Source: Patescibacteria group bacterium
GTDB lineage: Bacteria > Patescibacteriota > Microgenomatia > UBA8517
Assembly (NCBI GenBank): GCA_018823885.1
Contig: JAHJHG010000007.1
Span: 1-54,256, forward strand
Direction: 5' to 3'
Length of the DNA: 54,256 nucleotides
The position numbers and the translations under genes are program-made. The notes beneath the pieces are model-generated. The model made no database searches and was not told the DNA's origin. It was given only the letters and a program-made list of their open reading frames with translations. Below, piece by piece: positions 1-8,317 of this stretch (the first letter of the stretch is position 1; every line of letters begins with the position of its first letter).

Positions 1-1256
1 GCAAGGCTGTTCTGAGCAGAAACCGAAACATCATCTGGTACGCACTTTAGTACTTCTAAATTGTCCGTCATCCAAGATTCATGTCGATAAAAAGCTCTTT
101 TGAACAAGCTATTTATCGGGGCATGCAAGAAGTAATCTTCTGCAACAATTAATCCTACTATTATTATTGCAATTAGAGACCCTGCAAAATAGGCTTTTTT
201 CTTAAATCTTTTCTGCAAATTATTAAAGCCATAGATACTTCCCCAAGCCATTATCGTTGCCATAGGCAAAGAATAGGCAAAATAAGGGGTCCAGCGAATT
301 GTTTTCGCATAATCAAGAAATCGGCTGGCAAATTGCTCAAAAACCAAGATCAAAGTAGAAGGCGCAAATATGGGCAAGAATCCCCATGGCCAAAAGGCAG
401 TGAACATTGTATTAATTTTTACGGGAGAATCAATAAAGGCTCTTACTAAAACCAGAGGGTTTTTAAGCACATTAAGTATTACTTCAAATGGTGTTTCACC
501 TAAAATTCCAAACCCAGAGTGCCTATAGGTCCCGTCGCCTATTGCCGGCATTATTAATCCAACCAGAAAAGCTGTTGCCCCTAGACCAAAAACAATAGAT
601 AGTATTGCTTGTTTCCATCTTTTTCTATCATTCAAAAGCGCCCACAGTCCAAAAGCGGCTAAAAGCAAGCCGATTTCCTCTTTAACTAGCAATGCCAATA
701 AAAATGATAGCCAGTAAAACTTTTGATTTTTTGTTTCCCAAAAATACATAACTGCCCCCAGTGTTAAGGGCAAAAAGGCAAGCTCGTGAAACCCGGAAAA
801 AGTGTGCCACTGTAAAGAGTAGAACAAAAGGTACCCAATAATTACGACCAAACTAAACAAGCGATGCTTGGTTATTTTTTTACTTAAATAATAAAGCGGA
901 GCAGCACCAAGAGCAGTAACAACAGCCTGTACAGAAACGAGTAATTTTACGCTAGGCCATATCCAATACAAAGGAACAATTGTAATCAAAATTATATGGA
1001 AATGATCGGCCAACCAAGGAAGATCATGGAAAGACGAATATGGAATCTTGAACAAGGACCATTGCCAAATACCATGATCGAAAACACCTAAATCCCAGCC
1101 ATAGGTCTCAAAAAGCCTGTGCTTATTAATGGACATAAAACAATAAATTCCGGCAAAAAGAAAGACAAGAAACCATGCAAAATAGTCTTCATATTTTAAT
1201 ATTTTCCCTTTTTCTTTACCCTGAAGAATCTTTTTGACTGTTGTAACTAAATGCAT
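1..1256 (-). CDS. DUF2079 family membrane protein (3' end cut by window edge)
   Basis: The frame opens at an ATG at 1256-1254 and stays open to base 1, giving about 418 residues without a stop, so the C-terminus lies outside the window. Visible signatures are an N-terminal loop reading GWDLGVFDHGIWQW, then ADHFHIILI and PLYWIWP, then FHELAFLPLTL and LLVKEEIGLL, all typical of DUF2079. DUF2079 proteins are polytopic and are thought to be related to GT-C glycosyltransferases; no reaction has been assigned here. The acidic residues in the first loop fit a GT-C catalytic site. The last visible residues, PDDVSVSAQNSL, begin the soluble region after the membrane domain. The start ATG shares its A with the TGA stop of the preceding GT2 gene (TGATG), so translation is probably coupled. 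Family call is firm, function is inferred. Confidence 0.85.
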   Translation of the reverse strand, partial: MHLVTTVKKILQGKEKGKILKYEDYFAWFLVFLFAGIYCFMSINKHRLFETYGWDLGVFDHGIWQWSLFKIPYSSFHDLPWLADHFHIILITIVPLYWIWPSVKLLVSVQAVVTALGAAPLYYLSKKITKHRLFSLVVIIGYLLFYSLQWHTFSGFHELAFLPLTLGAVMYFWETKNQKFYWLSFLLALLVKEEIGLLLAAFGLWALLNDRKRWKQAILSIVFGLGATAFLVGLIMPAIGDGTYRHSGFGILGETPFEVILNVLKNPLVLVRAFIDSPVKINTMFTAFWPWGFLPIFAPSTLILVFEQFASRFLDYAKTIRWTPYFAYSLPMATIMAWGSIYGFNNLQKRFKKKAYFAGSLIAIIIVGLIVAEDYFLHAPINSLFKRAFYRHESWMTDNLEVLKCVPDDVSVSAQNSL

Positions 1257-2098
1257 CAATATCCAACCTTGCCCTGCCAAACCCTTCTTTTAAGCATTCT
1301 AAGTGGGGTTTGAATCAATGCTTTAACATAATAATCTCTATCCATATTGCCCCAAGTAGATAATATAACATTGGGCCTAGGTTTAAAGAACACTTCTGGA
1401 TAGTGGAAATCCAGAGGAAAGCTTTTTCCAATTTCTATCTTTTGCTTTATTTTCCTTTTAGGAACATCCAAATCTTTTTCGAGTGTCGATGATCGGATCA
1501 TATGAGTAAAATGCATAAAATGGGCATTAATAAACTTCCTAAATTTCTGGGGTCTTTTTTGAATGAGCCTCCCTTTTCCATCAAAAAATCCTTGTGTACC
1601 ATGAGGTTTGTCTAAATGAAGTCCGGAAATTTTCCTATTCATGGCTCTTATCGTATAGTGTCCTACTTTCCCATCAATTCCATATCTTCCGGCCCTTTTT
1701 TCTTGATAGTGATAGATATCTCCCACGATGTTGTAGTAGGGATTAACAATTGTTTCAAGCTTGTCTCCTTGTTTATGAATTGTATCTACTACTTTTCTGA
1801 TTGAATCACTCCACCACACCTCGTCCCCATCAAGAATCAGGACCCAATCTGATTTTGTTTCATCCAGCATTTGTTGTCTTACGAAAGTAAACTCATCAAT
1901 ATTAACTTCTCCTATTTCTTTAAATATAATTTTATGAGGATATTTATTTTGAAGTTTTTTTATAATCTCAACCGTTTTGTCCGTACTGCCCGTATCCCAA
2001 ATAAGTATTTTGTTTACATAATTAATAACACTCATGATCGCATACCAAAGATATCTTTCCTCATTTTTGACTAATGTGTGTGCCCAAATCTTTTTCAT
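1256..2098 (-). CDS. Glycosyltransferase family 2
   Basis: A 280-residue soluble enzyme with a GT-A fold expected to transfer a sugar from a nucleotide donor. The N-terminus carries LVKNEERYL (9-17) and WDTGSTDKT (34-42), the nucleotide-binding part of GT2 enzymes. The metal-binding DxD is D90-G-D92 in LILDGDEVWW, followed by tryptophans instead of the more usual hydrophobic residues. Residues 110-200 contain a His-rich stretch (HFMHFTHM) near 195 that may form the acceptor side. The substrate cannot be read from sequence. It overlaps the upstream methyltransferase gene by 4 bases (ATGA) and the downstream DUF2079 gene by 1 base, so it sits inside a tightly coupled operon. Confidence 0.88.
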   Translation of the reverse strand: MKKIWAHTLVKNEERYLWYAIMSVINYVNKILIWDTGSTDKTVEIIKKLQNKYPHKIIFKEIGEVNIDEFTFVRQQMLDETKSDWVLILDGDEVWWSDSIRKVVDTIHKQGDKLETIVNPYYNIVGDIYHYQEKRAGRYGIDGKVGHYTIRAMNRKISGLHLDKPHGTQGFFDGKGRLIQKRPQKFRKFINAHFMHFTHMIRSSTLEKDLDVPKRKIKQKIEIGKSFPLDFHYPEVFFKPRPNVILSTWGNMDRDYYVKALIQTPLRMLKRRVWQGKVGY

Positions 2099-2844
2099 AT
2101 CAATTTTCTGTGTTTATATCCTTTCCCTCGCCTTAGCATAAATTTTAAAATTGCTTTGTAAATATAGTAAGGATTGTCCAAAAACAGCAAAGCCTTTCCT
2201 CTTTTTATTAAATTTTTGTGTTTTTGCAAATAGCCTTCATATTCATCTATGAGTTCATGAATATTGAGGCTATTCTTTGCCATATAATCAATTTCTTCCT
2301 CCCAGTAATATCGCGTTTCATTCTCGCCTAGCCAGTCTACTATATGAAACTTAGGAGTATATAGAACTGGATAATTCTTTGGAATAATCTGTAACTTTTT
2401 TTTCTTTTTAGTAAAAAACCACTTATGATGCGCATTGCCCGGCACCCTTCTTGGCCCTGTAAGCCAGTTGGTAATATCAAAATGAGAAAACTCCATATCC
2501 TTTCCCATCGAAGGTGTCGCAATATAACCCCTTTTTGCCACCCTAGACATCTCATCTAATACTAAAAACGGCTGCGACAAATCTTCAAGGGTGTGAGTAC
2601 ATAGACAAAAATCGAACTCATTGTTCTTAAATGGAAGCCTCTCTCTTGTAATGTCAAGCCTGATAAAATTGTCTGCCTCTAGCTTGGAAGAGCCATAAGG
2701 TGCTTCTTCGGGATGAATAATGTCAACCAACGTATGTATTTTAATTTCTTCGTGTTGCTTCATACTCCCCCCAATGTCTAAAACTTTTTCTTTTGAAGAT
2801 ATTCTGAATTTTTTGATAATATGCTTATCTGACAAAGTATTCAT
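2095..2844 (-). CDS. Class I SAM-dependent methyltransferase
   Basis: A 249-residue protein of the Methyltransf_11 type. Motif I is VLDIGGS (21-27), with a second Gly-Ser instead of the usual GxG. The acidic strand appears as LVDIIHP (39-45), and LDITRERLPFKNNEFD (63-78) leads into the post-motif CLCTHTLEDL (80-89), where many relatives read HxLEH. The C-terminal part has IDEYEGYLQKHKNL and a basic tail, plausibly for membrane contact. It lies between a flippase gene and a GT2 gene with ATGA overlaps on both sides. It may methylate a sugar hydroxyl or the chain end before export, but the substrate is inferred only from context. Confidence 0.85.
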   Translation of the reverse strand: MNTLSDKHIIKKFRISSKEKVLDIGGSMKQHEEIKIHTLVDIIHPEEAPYGSSKLEADNFIRLDITRERLPFKNNEFDFCLCTHTLEDLSQPFLVLDEMSRVAKRGYIATPSMGKDMEFSHFDITNWLTGPRRVPGNAHHKWFFTKKKKKLQIIPKNYPVLYTPKFHIVDWLGENETRYYWEEEIDYMAKNSLNIHELIDEYEGYLQKHKNLIKRGKALLFLDNPYYIYKAILKFMLRRGKGYKHRKLI

Positions 2845-4127
2845 GTTTTGGGGCTAGTCCGATAATACCTAATAACTATTGTCCACACATAAACTGCCAA
2901 TATTGTATTAACTAAACCAAACGCTACAGTTGGGGCATAAACGCCAATTTTGGGAATAAGAATCAGATTGATTATGAAAACTGTGAATATCTGGAAAAAC
3001 GAAAAAACTCCAATATAAATCGGTTTTTTCATTGCATAAATTATCGCGGGGACTGCAGGAGCGGTAAGAAGAAAAGGAATCATAGATGCAGCTAGTGCCC
3101 TAAATACTGGAACAGAGGGTAGATATTTTTGTCCGAAAAGTATTGCGATAAAAGGCTCTGCAATAGCAATCCAAAGAATCACGCCGAAAATTACAGGAAC
3201 TATTGCCAATGATGCTTTCTTAATATAAGTTTTTTCGCTCTCTTTGTTTCCGAAGGAGGCCAGTCTGGGAGCCAATACAGCTGAAAAACTTGATGTAAGC
3301 AGCACAATAAACATGGCTAGCCTAGAAGAAATAGAGTAAAAACCCGTCATTGTCGCCCCTGCCATGGCTGCGAGCATCTGAACATCTAGGCGTCCAGATA
3401 CTGAAGAAATCACCCTGTTTACACCCAGCCAACCAGAAAAACGAAGAAGCTTTGAGTAAACATCTTTTTCGACCCTAACAAGCAAAAAGCTCGTTCCCAA
3501 AAAAGCAAAACCCGCCAATATTACAAAAAAAGTACTTAGCGTAAATGCGACAAATGCTTTCGTTAATGTGAGTCCACCTAACATAAAAAAACCAAAAGCT
3601 AACAACAATCTTCCTCCTGCCAAAGACAAATCAACCACGACCGATTGCAAAAAGCGCTTTTGTGCTTGAAGTATCGAAGGGAAAAGAGCCCAAAATAGAA
3701 ATGCTAGAGATAGTCCGCCCACCCAATAGGCTACCGTCGCGTCTCTTGTAGCAAGAAAACTATTAGAAATAAATGGTGCAAAAAGGACAGTAATTAAAAC
3801 CAAAACAGAAAGTGCAATCAACCTCACAACAAGCGATGCTTTCATATACTTCTGGGCCTTTAAAACATCTCCTTTGCGCGAAGCTTTTGCTATAAAGCTA
3901 ATTAGTCCAGACGAAATACCGAGATCAGACAAAGAAGCAATGATCGTGACCAAGTTTACAGCTGCGGAGAATACCCCAAAGTCTGAAACTGATAGTCCTC
4001 TAGCGATTAGAAGAGTAAAAAGAAAACTAAAAAAAGCAGATACTAAATTTCCAATAAATAAAACGTATGTATCTCTCGCGGTCGCGGAAGTAGCCAGTGT
4101 TGCTATCCTCTTATATTGTCTTTTCAC
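2841..4127 (-). CDS. Oligosaccharide flippase, Wzx/MATE-like polysaccharide biosynthesis protein
   Basis: A 428-residue polytopic protein with roughly a dozen hydrophobic segments spread evenly along its length. The N-terminus has the family layout: TYVLFIGNLVSAFFSFLF, then ARGLSVSDFGVFSAAVNLV (43-61), the 'ARxLsxxdFGxfs' signature of PST/Wzx transporters. Basic residues fall in cytoplasmic loops such as KRFLQS and RLDVQ. Members move undecaprenyl-linked oligosaccharides across the membrane. It is the only flippase in the window, so it is the natural exporter for what the cytoplasmic GT2/GT4 enzymes build. The start is a GTG at 4127-4125; no closer ATG exists in the N-terminal region and the family signature begins soon after. 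It overlaps the downstream methyltransferase gene by 4 bases. Confidence 0.88.
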   Translation of the reverse strand: MKRQYKRIATLATSATARDTYVLFIGNLVSAFFSFLFTLLIARGLSVSDFGVFSAAVNLVTIIASLSDLGISSGLISFIAKASRKGDVLKAQKYMKASLVVRLIALSVLVLITVLFAPFISNSFLATRDATVAYWVGGLSLAFLFWALFPSILQAQKRFLQSVVVDLSLAGGRLLLAFGFFMLGGLTLTKAFVAFTLSTFFVILAGFAFLGTSFLLVRVEKDVYSKLLRFSGWLGVNRVISSVSGRLDVQMLAAMAGATMTGFYSISSRLAMFIVLLTSSFSAVLAPRLASFGNKESEKTYIKKASLAIVPVIFGVILWIAIAEPFIAILFGQKYLPSVPVFRALAASMIPFLLTAPAVPAIIYAMKKPIYIGVFSFFQIFTVFIINLILIPKIGVYAPTVAFGLVNTILAVYVWTIVIRYYRTSPKT

Positions 4128-4144
4128 TAGCTAAAATTGTAGCC

Positions 4145-5818
4145 TTAATGCTCCTTCCTCACAAGAAGGACTGCCCTTGCATCTTGTCTTTCATAAGTTT
4201 CTTCTGCTGATACTTGATAAACATCTTTTAGTTCAAAATTGTCAGCAATAAATTCATTTTCCAGATTTTCGGGATTATAAAATATCTGCCTCCATTCTTC
4301 TCCCATATAATAATTTTCATCATCTATAAGATAACTTGTGAGATATATTGCATCAAAAGGAATTTCTTTATCATCTTTAAGGTTTAACTGCTCTGGTTTT
4401 AATGGAAACCAAATCGTTTTTCTTTCTCCATACCAACTTCCCCAGGTATCAAGATTTGTAATAACCACATCATCTAAGCCTGTATTGTCTCGAAGTAGCC
4501 ACGACAATCGAACGTAAGCAGGAGGTTTTCCTTTATTTGTTCTTGCAACCTTAAACCTTGAATCTAGAAAAATCACCCCCAGAGTTTGCCCCACTACAAA
4601 GAAAAATATCAAGAAAGTAGATATCCCTGTAGTTAAGTGCCCTTTTTTTAACCCAGAATATGTTTTTTTTAGATAGCTGAAAATTGACACTTTTGAGTCA
4701 ATCATTTTTTCGACTATCCAAACCAGAGTTGCTACCGCAAAAATATAAACAAAAGGAACAGTTGGATGAAGATATCGGTAAAAAGGAATTGTAATTGCAT
4801 TAACAATAAAGACAATTGCAACCATAAATAAAACCGTTAGTTTTGAAGAATTAATAAGCCTGTTTTTATTGCTTTTGAAAAGACCAATGATAAATAATGC
4901 CCAAAGATATGGAGATGCGATTTCAGGAAGAAGTTTATAAAAATTATACATATTATAAAGAAATTTTTTGATCATGATTCCAATATTGGCCAAAAATAAG
5001 GCTCGTGGATCAATAAGTGTTTCTCTCAAGGCCACATTGGATGGAGCTATTGTTGAATAATGGAGAGATGAAATAAGTCCCCTGTTAAATATTGATACCA
5101 GAAACAATTTATCTCCAAATAATCTGGCAGCAATTTCGTAAATAAGAATAGTTGAAACAACAATAAAAACAATTTTCAAATAAATATAGCGATTGTCCTT
5201 TAGATTTAGATAAAGAAAAAATGCCAAGAGAACAATTAAATATATTGGAGCATGGGGCCTTGCAAGATAAATAGGTATGAAACTTAAAAAACCGAATAGG
5301 TTGGTCCATTTATTATTTAAAATAAAAAGATAAAAAACCAATAACAATCCAAATACAAAAAGCGTTTCGGTTGCTCCAGTTGTCGCATAGTCCAGAAAGT
5401 TAACATTAGCTGCAACTGCCACCGCACTCAAAAACCCGACAAGTCTTCCAAAAAGCTTATTTCCAATTAAATAAACCATTGTTACAATACCTAAATAAAA
5501 AATAGATGAAGTAGTAATTACCGATAAATCTGAGATTCCCAGTGCTTTAAACGACGCTAGAAAAGCAAAAGACATCAGAGGCGACATCCAATATGCAGAA
5601 AAAAGATTGTCTTTTGTTAAATTTAATAAGGCATTTGAAAATGTAGAATAACTAACTCCATAACCTCTACCAGTAGCAATGTTTCTTGCCAAATCTGCGT
5701 ACTTTGCACTGTCAGAAAATGTTAAATACGGAGTTTGAGTAAGTTTGTTGAAGAAACAAAGGAACAAAATACTAAGAAGTAGTAACATAATTACTGAAAA
5801 GTATTTTCTTAGTAGCAT
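4145..5818 (-). CDS. GT-C glycosyltransferase, PMT/ArnT-like (GT39/GT83-type)
   Basis: A 557-residue membrane enzyme. After one N-terminal membrane segment the first outer loop reads FSDSAKYADLARNIATGRGY (34-53), with D36 where PMT/ArnT enzymes keep a catalytic acidic residue. About ten more hydrophobic segments follow, then a soluble C-terminal domain of about 130 residues (ARTNKGKPPAYVRLSWLL onward). Such enzymes use polyprenyl-phosphate sugars on the outer face of the membrane. It differs from the tandem array at 27179-37806 by lacking the DE..YNAYS and SRGA motifs, so it belongs to another subfamily. It sits 17 bases before the flippase gene. Fold call is firm; substrate unknown. Confidence 0.78.
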   Translation of the reverse strand: MLLRKYFSVIMLLLLSILFLCFFNKLTQTPYLTFSDSAKYADLARNIATGRGYGVSYSTFSNALLNLTKDNLFSAYWMSPLMSFAFLASFKALGISDLSVITTSSIFYLGIVTMVYLIGNKLFGRLVGFLSAVAVAANVNFLDYATTGATETLFVFGLLLVFYLFILNNKWTNLFGFLSFIPIYLARPHAPIYLIVLLAFFLYLNLKDNRYIYLKIVFIVVSTILIYEIAARLFGDKLFLVSIFNRGLISSLHYSTIAPSNVALRETLIDPRALFLANIGIMIKKFLYNMYNFYKLLPEIASPYLWALFIIGLFKSNKNRLINSSKLTVLFMVAIVFIVNAITIPFYRYLHPTVPFVYIFAVATLVWIVEKMIDSKVSIFSYLKKTYSGLKKGHLTTGISTFLIFFFVVGQTLGVIFLDSRFKVARTNKGKPPAYVRLSWLLRDNTGLDDVVITNLDTWGSWYGERKTIWFPLKPEQLNLKDDKEIPFDAIYLTSYLIDDENYYMGEEWRQIFYNPENLENEFIADNFELKDVYQVSAEETYERQDARAVLLVRKEH

Positions 5819-5842
5819 GATCTGATTATATCAGCATTGTAT

Positions 5843-6535
5843 TCATCCTTTATAATAAACAGCGAACAAATCAGGAGAAAACAGTGGCACCCACAAGTGC
5901 TTTAATAATCTAAGTCTTCCAGCACAATCAATTCTTTCTCGCTTAAAACCCGCTCTGGAAAAGACTAAGTCTAAAGAGTGCAGTGCAAAGAACCTTATGT
6001 GTTCATCACAGACACCAGGAATTACCCCATGTGTTGGTGCTGTTTCGGGGAAATTACCTAACATTAGATTAATTCTGTGAGGCAACCAGGCCACATTCGG
6101 CACTTCAACCACCACTCTTCCGCCTTTTCCAACAATTTTCGATAGTTTTGTTAATAATTCCAGCGGCCAAGAAATGTGCTCTAATATTGCCAACATGTAA
6201 ACTGTATCAAATTTTTGTTTTTTTAATATTGCTTTTTGTACAAAAGTATCTATGTCGCTGATAATATACTCTGTGTTGTCATTGGCTTTCTTCTTGGCTT
6301 TCTTAATCAAACCTGGAGCCAAATCAACACCAATAAGTTTTTTGTATTTTTTGTGTAAAAATCTATTTATCAACTCCCCATCACCGCAAGCAACGTCTAA
6401 ACAGGCTTGTCCAGACAATCCAAGCTCTACTGCAACTTCCTCTCTGGAATAATTTTTAACAAAGCGGTCTAAAAAAACACCCCACCATGGTTGCTTGACT
6501 TTCATGGGGTTAGAATAATACTCTTCAAGACACAT
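5843..6535 (-). CDS. Class I SAM-dependent methyltransferase
   Basis: A 230-residue methyltransferase. Motif I is CLDVACGDGE (45-54); the acidic end of strand two is IGVDLAPGLIKKAKKKA (69-85), and FDTVYMLAILEHISWPLEL holds the post-motif with LEH. The glycine-rich VGKGGRVVVEVPN and the HIRFFALHSL stretch follow, as in enzymes that modify sugars or quinones. The C-terminus (LLKHLWVPLFSPDLFAVYY) is hydrophobic. The gene stands 24 bases upstream of the GT-C gene and 21 bases downstream of the acetyltransferase gene. It may O- or N-methylate the same amino sugar the neighbours make; that is inference. Confidence 0.85.
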   Translation of the reverse strand: MCLEEYYSNPMKVKQPWWGVFLDRFVKNYSREEVAVELGLSGQACLDVACGDGELINRFLHKKYKKLIGVDLAPGLIKKAKKKANDNTEYIISDIDTFVQKAILKKQKFDTVYMLAILEHISWPLELLTKLSKIVGKGGRVVVEVPNVAWLPHRINLMLGNFPETAPTHGVIPGVCDEHIRFFALHSLDLVFSRAGFKRERIDCAGRLRLLKHLWVPLFSPDLFAVYYKG

Positions 6536-6556
6536 ATAATTAAGCTTATAATTTAA

Positions 6557-7141
6557 CTAAAGATCTTTCAGCATCCAGATAGAATGCTCTACTGCTCTGT
6601 CTATCTGGCTTAAGCTCTTAATGACCTTAATAATTGAACCTTTCAAGCCATCATTTCTTAACACTTCTCTAAAAGCAATAAGGTAGCGATCATAAAAAGC
6701 TACTTCGATTTTTTTAAAACCCACCACCTCATATAATTTAATAGCTCTTGAGTTACTTTCATACACATTCAGTAAAATCTTATTAATTCCTTCTTTTTTG
6801 CACTGGTCAAAAAGTTGATTTGTAAATCCTTTTGCCAGCCCTTTTCCTCGAAACTCTTCTGAAATTACTATTCCGAAATATCCTTTCATTGGAAATAGTG
6901 GAAATCTACTAACAAAAGCGTACCCGGCTATTTTTCTTTTTTTTCTGCTCGACAAGAATATTCTTACATCTTTCTTGTCTGCAAATAATTTTTTCAGAAA
7001 TTCCTCGCTGAAAGGATGAGGATGAAATAGCTTTATGGTTTGAGGAATAAGAGATTTAAAAAAATTTGCCAAAATTTTAGCATGAGAAGCTTTAATTCTT
7101 ACTATCAAATATTCCTTCGGTTTCTTATCGCTAATATGCAT
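6557..7141 (-). CDS. GNAT family N-acetyltransferase
   Basis: A 194-residue acetyltransferase. The acetyl-CoA pyrophosphate loop is SEEFRGKGLAKGF (94-106, R-G-K-G-L-A), preceded by the beta strand KGYFGIVI. The later LLNVYESNSRAIKLYEVVGF has the typical GNAT motif B, and the sequence before motif A contains FHPHPF (39-44), which I associate with GNATs found near sugar aminotransferases. It directly follows the DegT aminotransferase gene (4-base gap) in transcription order. The likely reaction is N-acetylation of an amino sugar, as WecD follows WecE in enterobacterial common antigen synthesis; that comparison is by gene order and fold only. Exact substrate unknown. Confidence 0.82.
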   Translation of the reverse strand: MHISDKKPKEYLIVRIKASHAKILANFFKSLIPQTIKLFHPHPFSEEFLKKLFADKKDVRIFLSSRKKRKIAGYAFVSRFPLFPMKGYFGIVISEEFRGKGLAKGFTNQLFDQCKKEGINKILLNVYESNSRAIKLYEVVGFKKIEVAFYDRYLIAFREVLRNDGLKGSIIKVIKSLSQIDRAVEHSIWMLKDL

Positions 7142-7145
7142 TTTC

Positions 7146-8249
7146 TTAACTAAGTATGTTCATAACAGTTCTAGCTACGTACAAAGCCTCTTTTTCAGTA
7201 AGAGTAACACCAGAAGGTAAATTCAAACCATTGGAGGCCAAATAATCAACTACTGGGAGTCTAATTTTATGATTTATGTATGGCAATTTGTATATTGGAT
7301 AGAAAAATGGGCGAGTTTCTATGTTTGCTTCCGAAAGTCTATGTATTAATCTATCTCTTGAGGCCTTACTTTTATCAGTTAAAACGATTGAAGACATCCA
7401 ATAGGTGCTTCTAGCCCATTTCTCTTCGGGGGAGAATTCAATTTTATCAAAACCCTTAAAGGTTTTCTTGTAAATTTCAGCGATCTTTCTTTTTCTCGAA
7501 ATAAATTTATTTATTCTTTCAAGTTGAGCCAACCCTACCGCTGCTTGAAGATTTGTTAGGGCATAATTGTAGCCAAGTTGGGCATGATAATATAAGCTCA
7601 CCGCTCTATCTCTCGCACCATCTCTTAAATATTTCACTTTTTCTGCAAGCTTCTTGTCGTTGGTTACAACCATTCCACCTTCACCAGTTGTTATAGTTTT
7701 ATTCCCAAAGAAACTAAAACAAGACATCTCTCCAAAACTTCCCACTTTTTTTCCATTAACTAATGCTCCGTGCGCTTCTGCTGCATCTTCGATCACAAAA
7801 ATTTTATATTTCCTGGCTATTTTCATAATTGCTGGCATGTTTACAGGATGTCCATATAAATGCACAGGGATAATTGCTTTGGTTCTTTTGCTAATCTTTT
7901 TTTCAATACCCTTGGGATCTAAACACCAATTGAACCTGTCCACTTCAAGAAAAACAGGTTTCGCACCTACATAAAGCACTGCGTTTGCTGTAGCAGCAAA
8001 AGTTAAACCAGGAATCAAAACTTCATCACCAGGGCCTATGTCAAACGCCAACAGCGCTAAGTGCAATGCTACTGTTCCATTTGAAACGGGAATGCCATGT
8101 TTCACTCCACAATACTTAGCAAATTTTTCACCAAATTCAGGAACATATGAACCGTTTGAAGAAATCCAATTTGTCCTTATACATTTGGTAACGTATTTCA
8201 GTTCGTTACCTTTTAAGTCTGGTTCAGCAATAGGTATTTTCTTTCGCAT
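7146..8249 (-). CDS. DegT/DnrJ/EryC1/StrS family sugar aminotransferase
   Basis: A 367-residue PLP enzyme of full family length. Signatures: VSNGTVALHLALLAF (55-69) for phosphate binding, IPGLTFAATANAV (79-91), D155 in VIEDAAEAHGA which contacts the pyridine nitrogen, and the Schiff-base lysine K184 in FFGNKTITTGEGGMVVT. The GNKTITTGEGG form is close to perosamine synthase-type members. These enzymes convert a keto nucleotide sugar to an amino sugar using glutamate. The following GNAT gene would acylate the product. No dehydratase or nucleotidyltransferase is in the window, so the keto-sugar must come from elsewhere. The ATG at 8249 has a clear ribosome-binding site. Among the minus-strand genes it has one of the larger upstream gaps (68 bases), so it could start a transcript. 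Confidence 0.9.
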   Translation of the reverse strand: MRKKIPIAEPDLKGNELKYVTKCIRTNWISSNGSYVPEFGEKFAKYCGVKHGIPVSNGTVALHLALLAFDIGPGDEVLIPGLTFAATANAVLYVGAKPVFLEVDRFNWCLDPKGIEKKISKRTKAIIPVHLYGHPVNMPAIMKIARKYKIFVIEDAAEAHGALVNGKKVGSFGEMSCFSFFGNKTITTGEGGMVVTNDKKLAEKVKYLRDGARDRAVSLYYHAQLGYNYALTNLQAAVGLAQLERINKFISRKRKIAEIYKKTFKGFDKIEFSPEEKWARSTYWMSSIVLTDKSKASRDRLIHRLSEANIETRPFFYPIYKLPYINHKIRLPVVDYLASNGLNLPSGVTLTEKEALYVARTVMNILS

Positions 8250-8266
8250 ATTTAATCCTTCACCTC
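8250..8266 (-). promoter_or_regulatory. Ribosome-binding site of the DegT aminotransferase gene
   Basis: On the minus strand the leader reads GAGGTGAAGGATTAA directly before the ATG. It has a GAGGTG core 11 bases from the start and an AAGGA core 6 bases from the start, so it offers two Shine-Dalgarno pairings. It is clearer than at most starts in this window, where genes rely on overlap with the preceding gene. Confidence 0.7.
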
Positions 8267-8317
8267 TTTTGTAGTTTTATCTATCCGTCTGTAAGCAGAA
8301 TTCCAAATAGATATATT

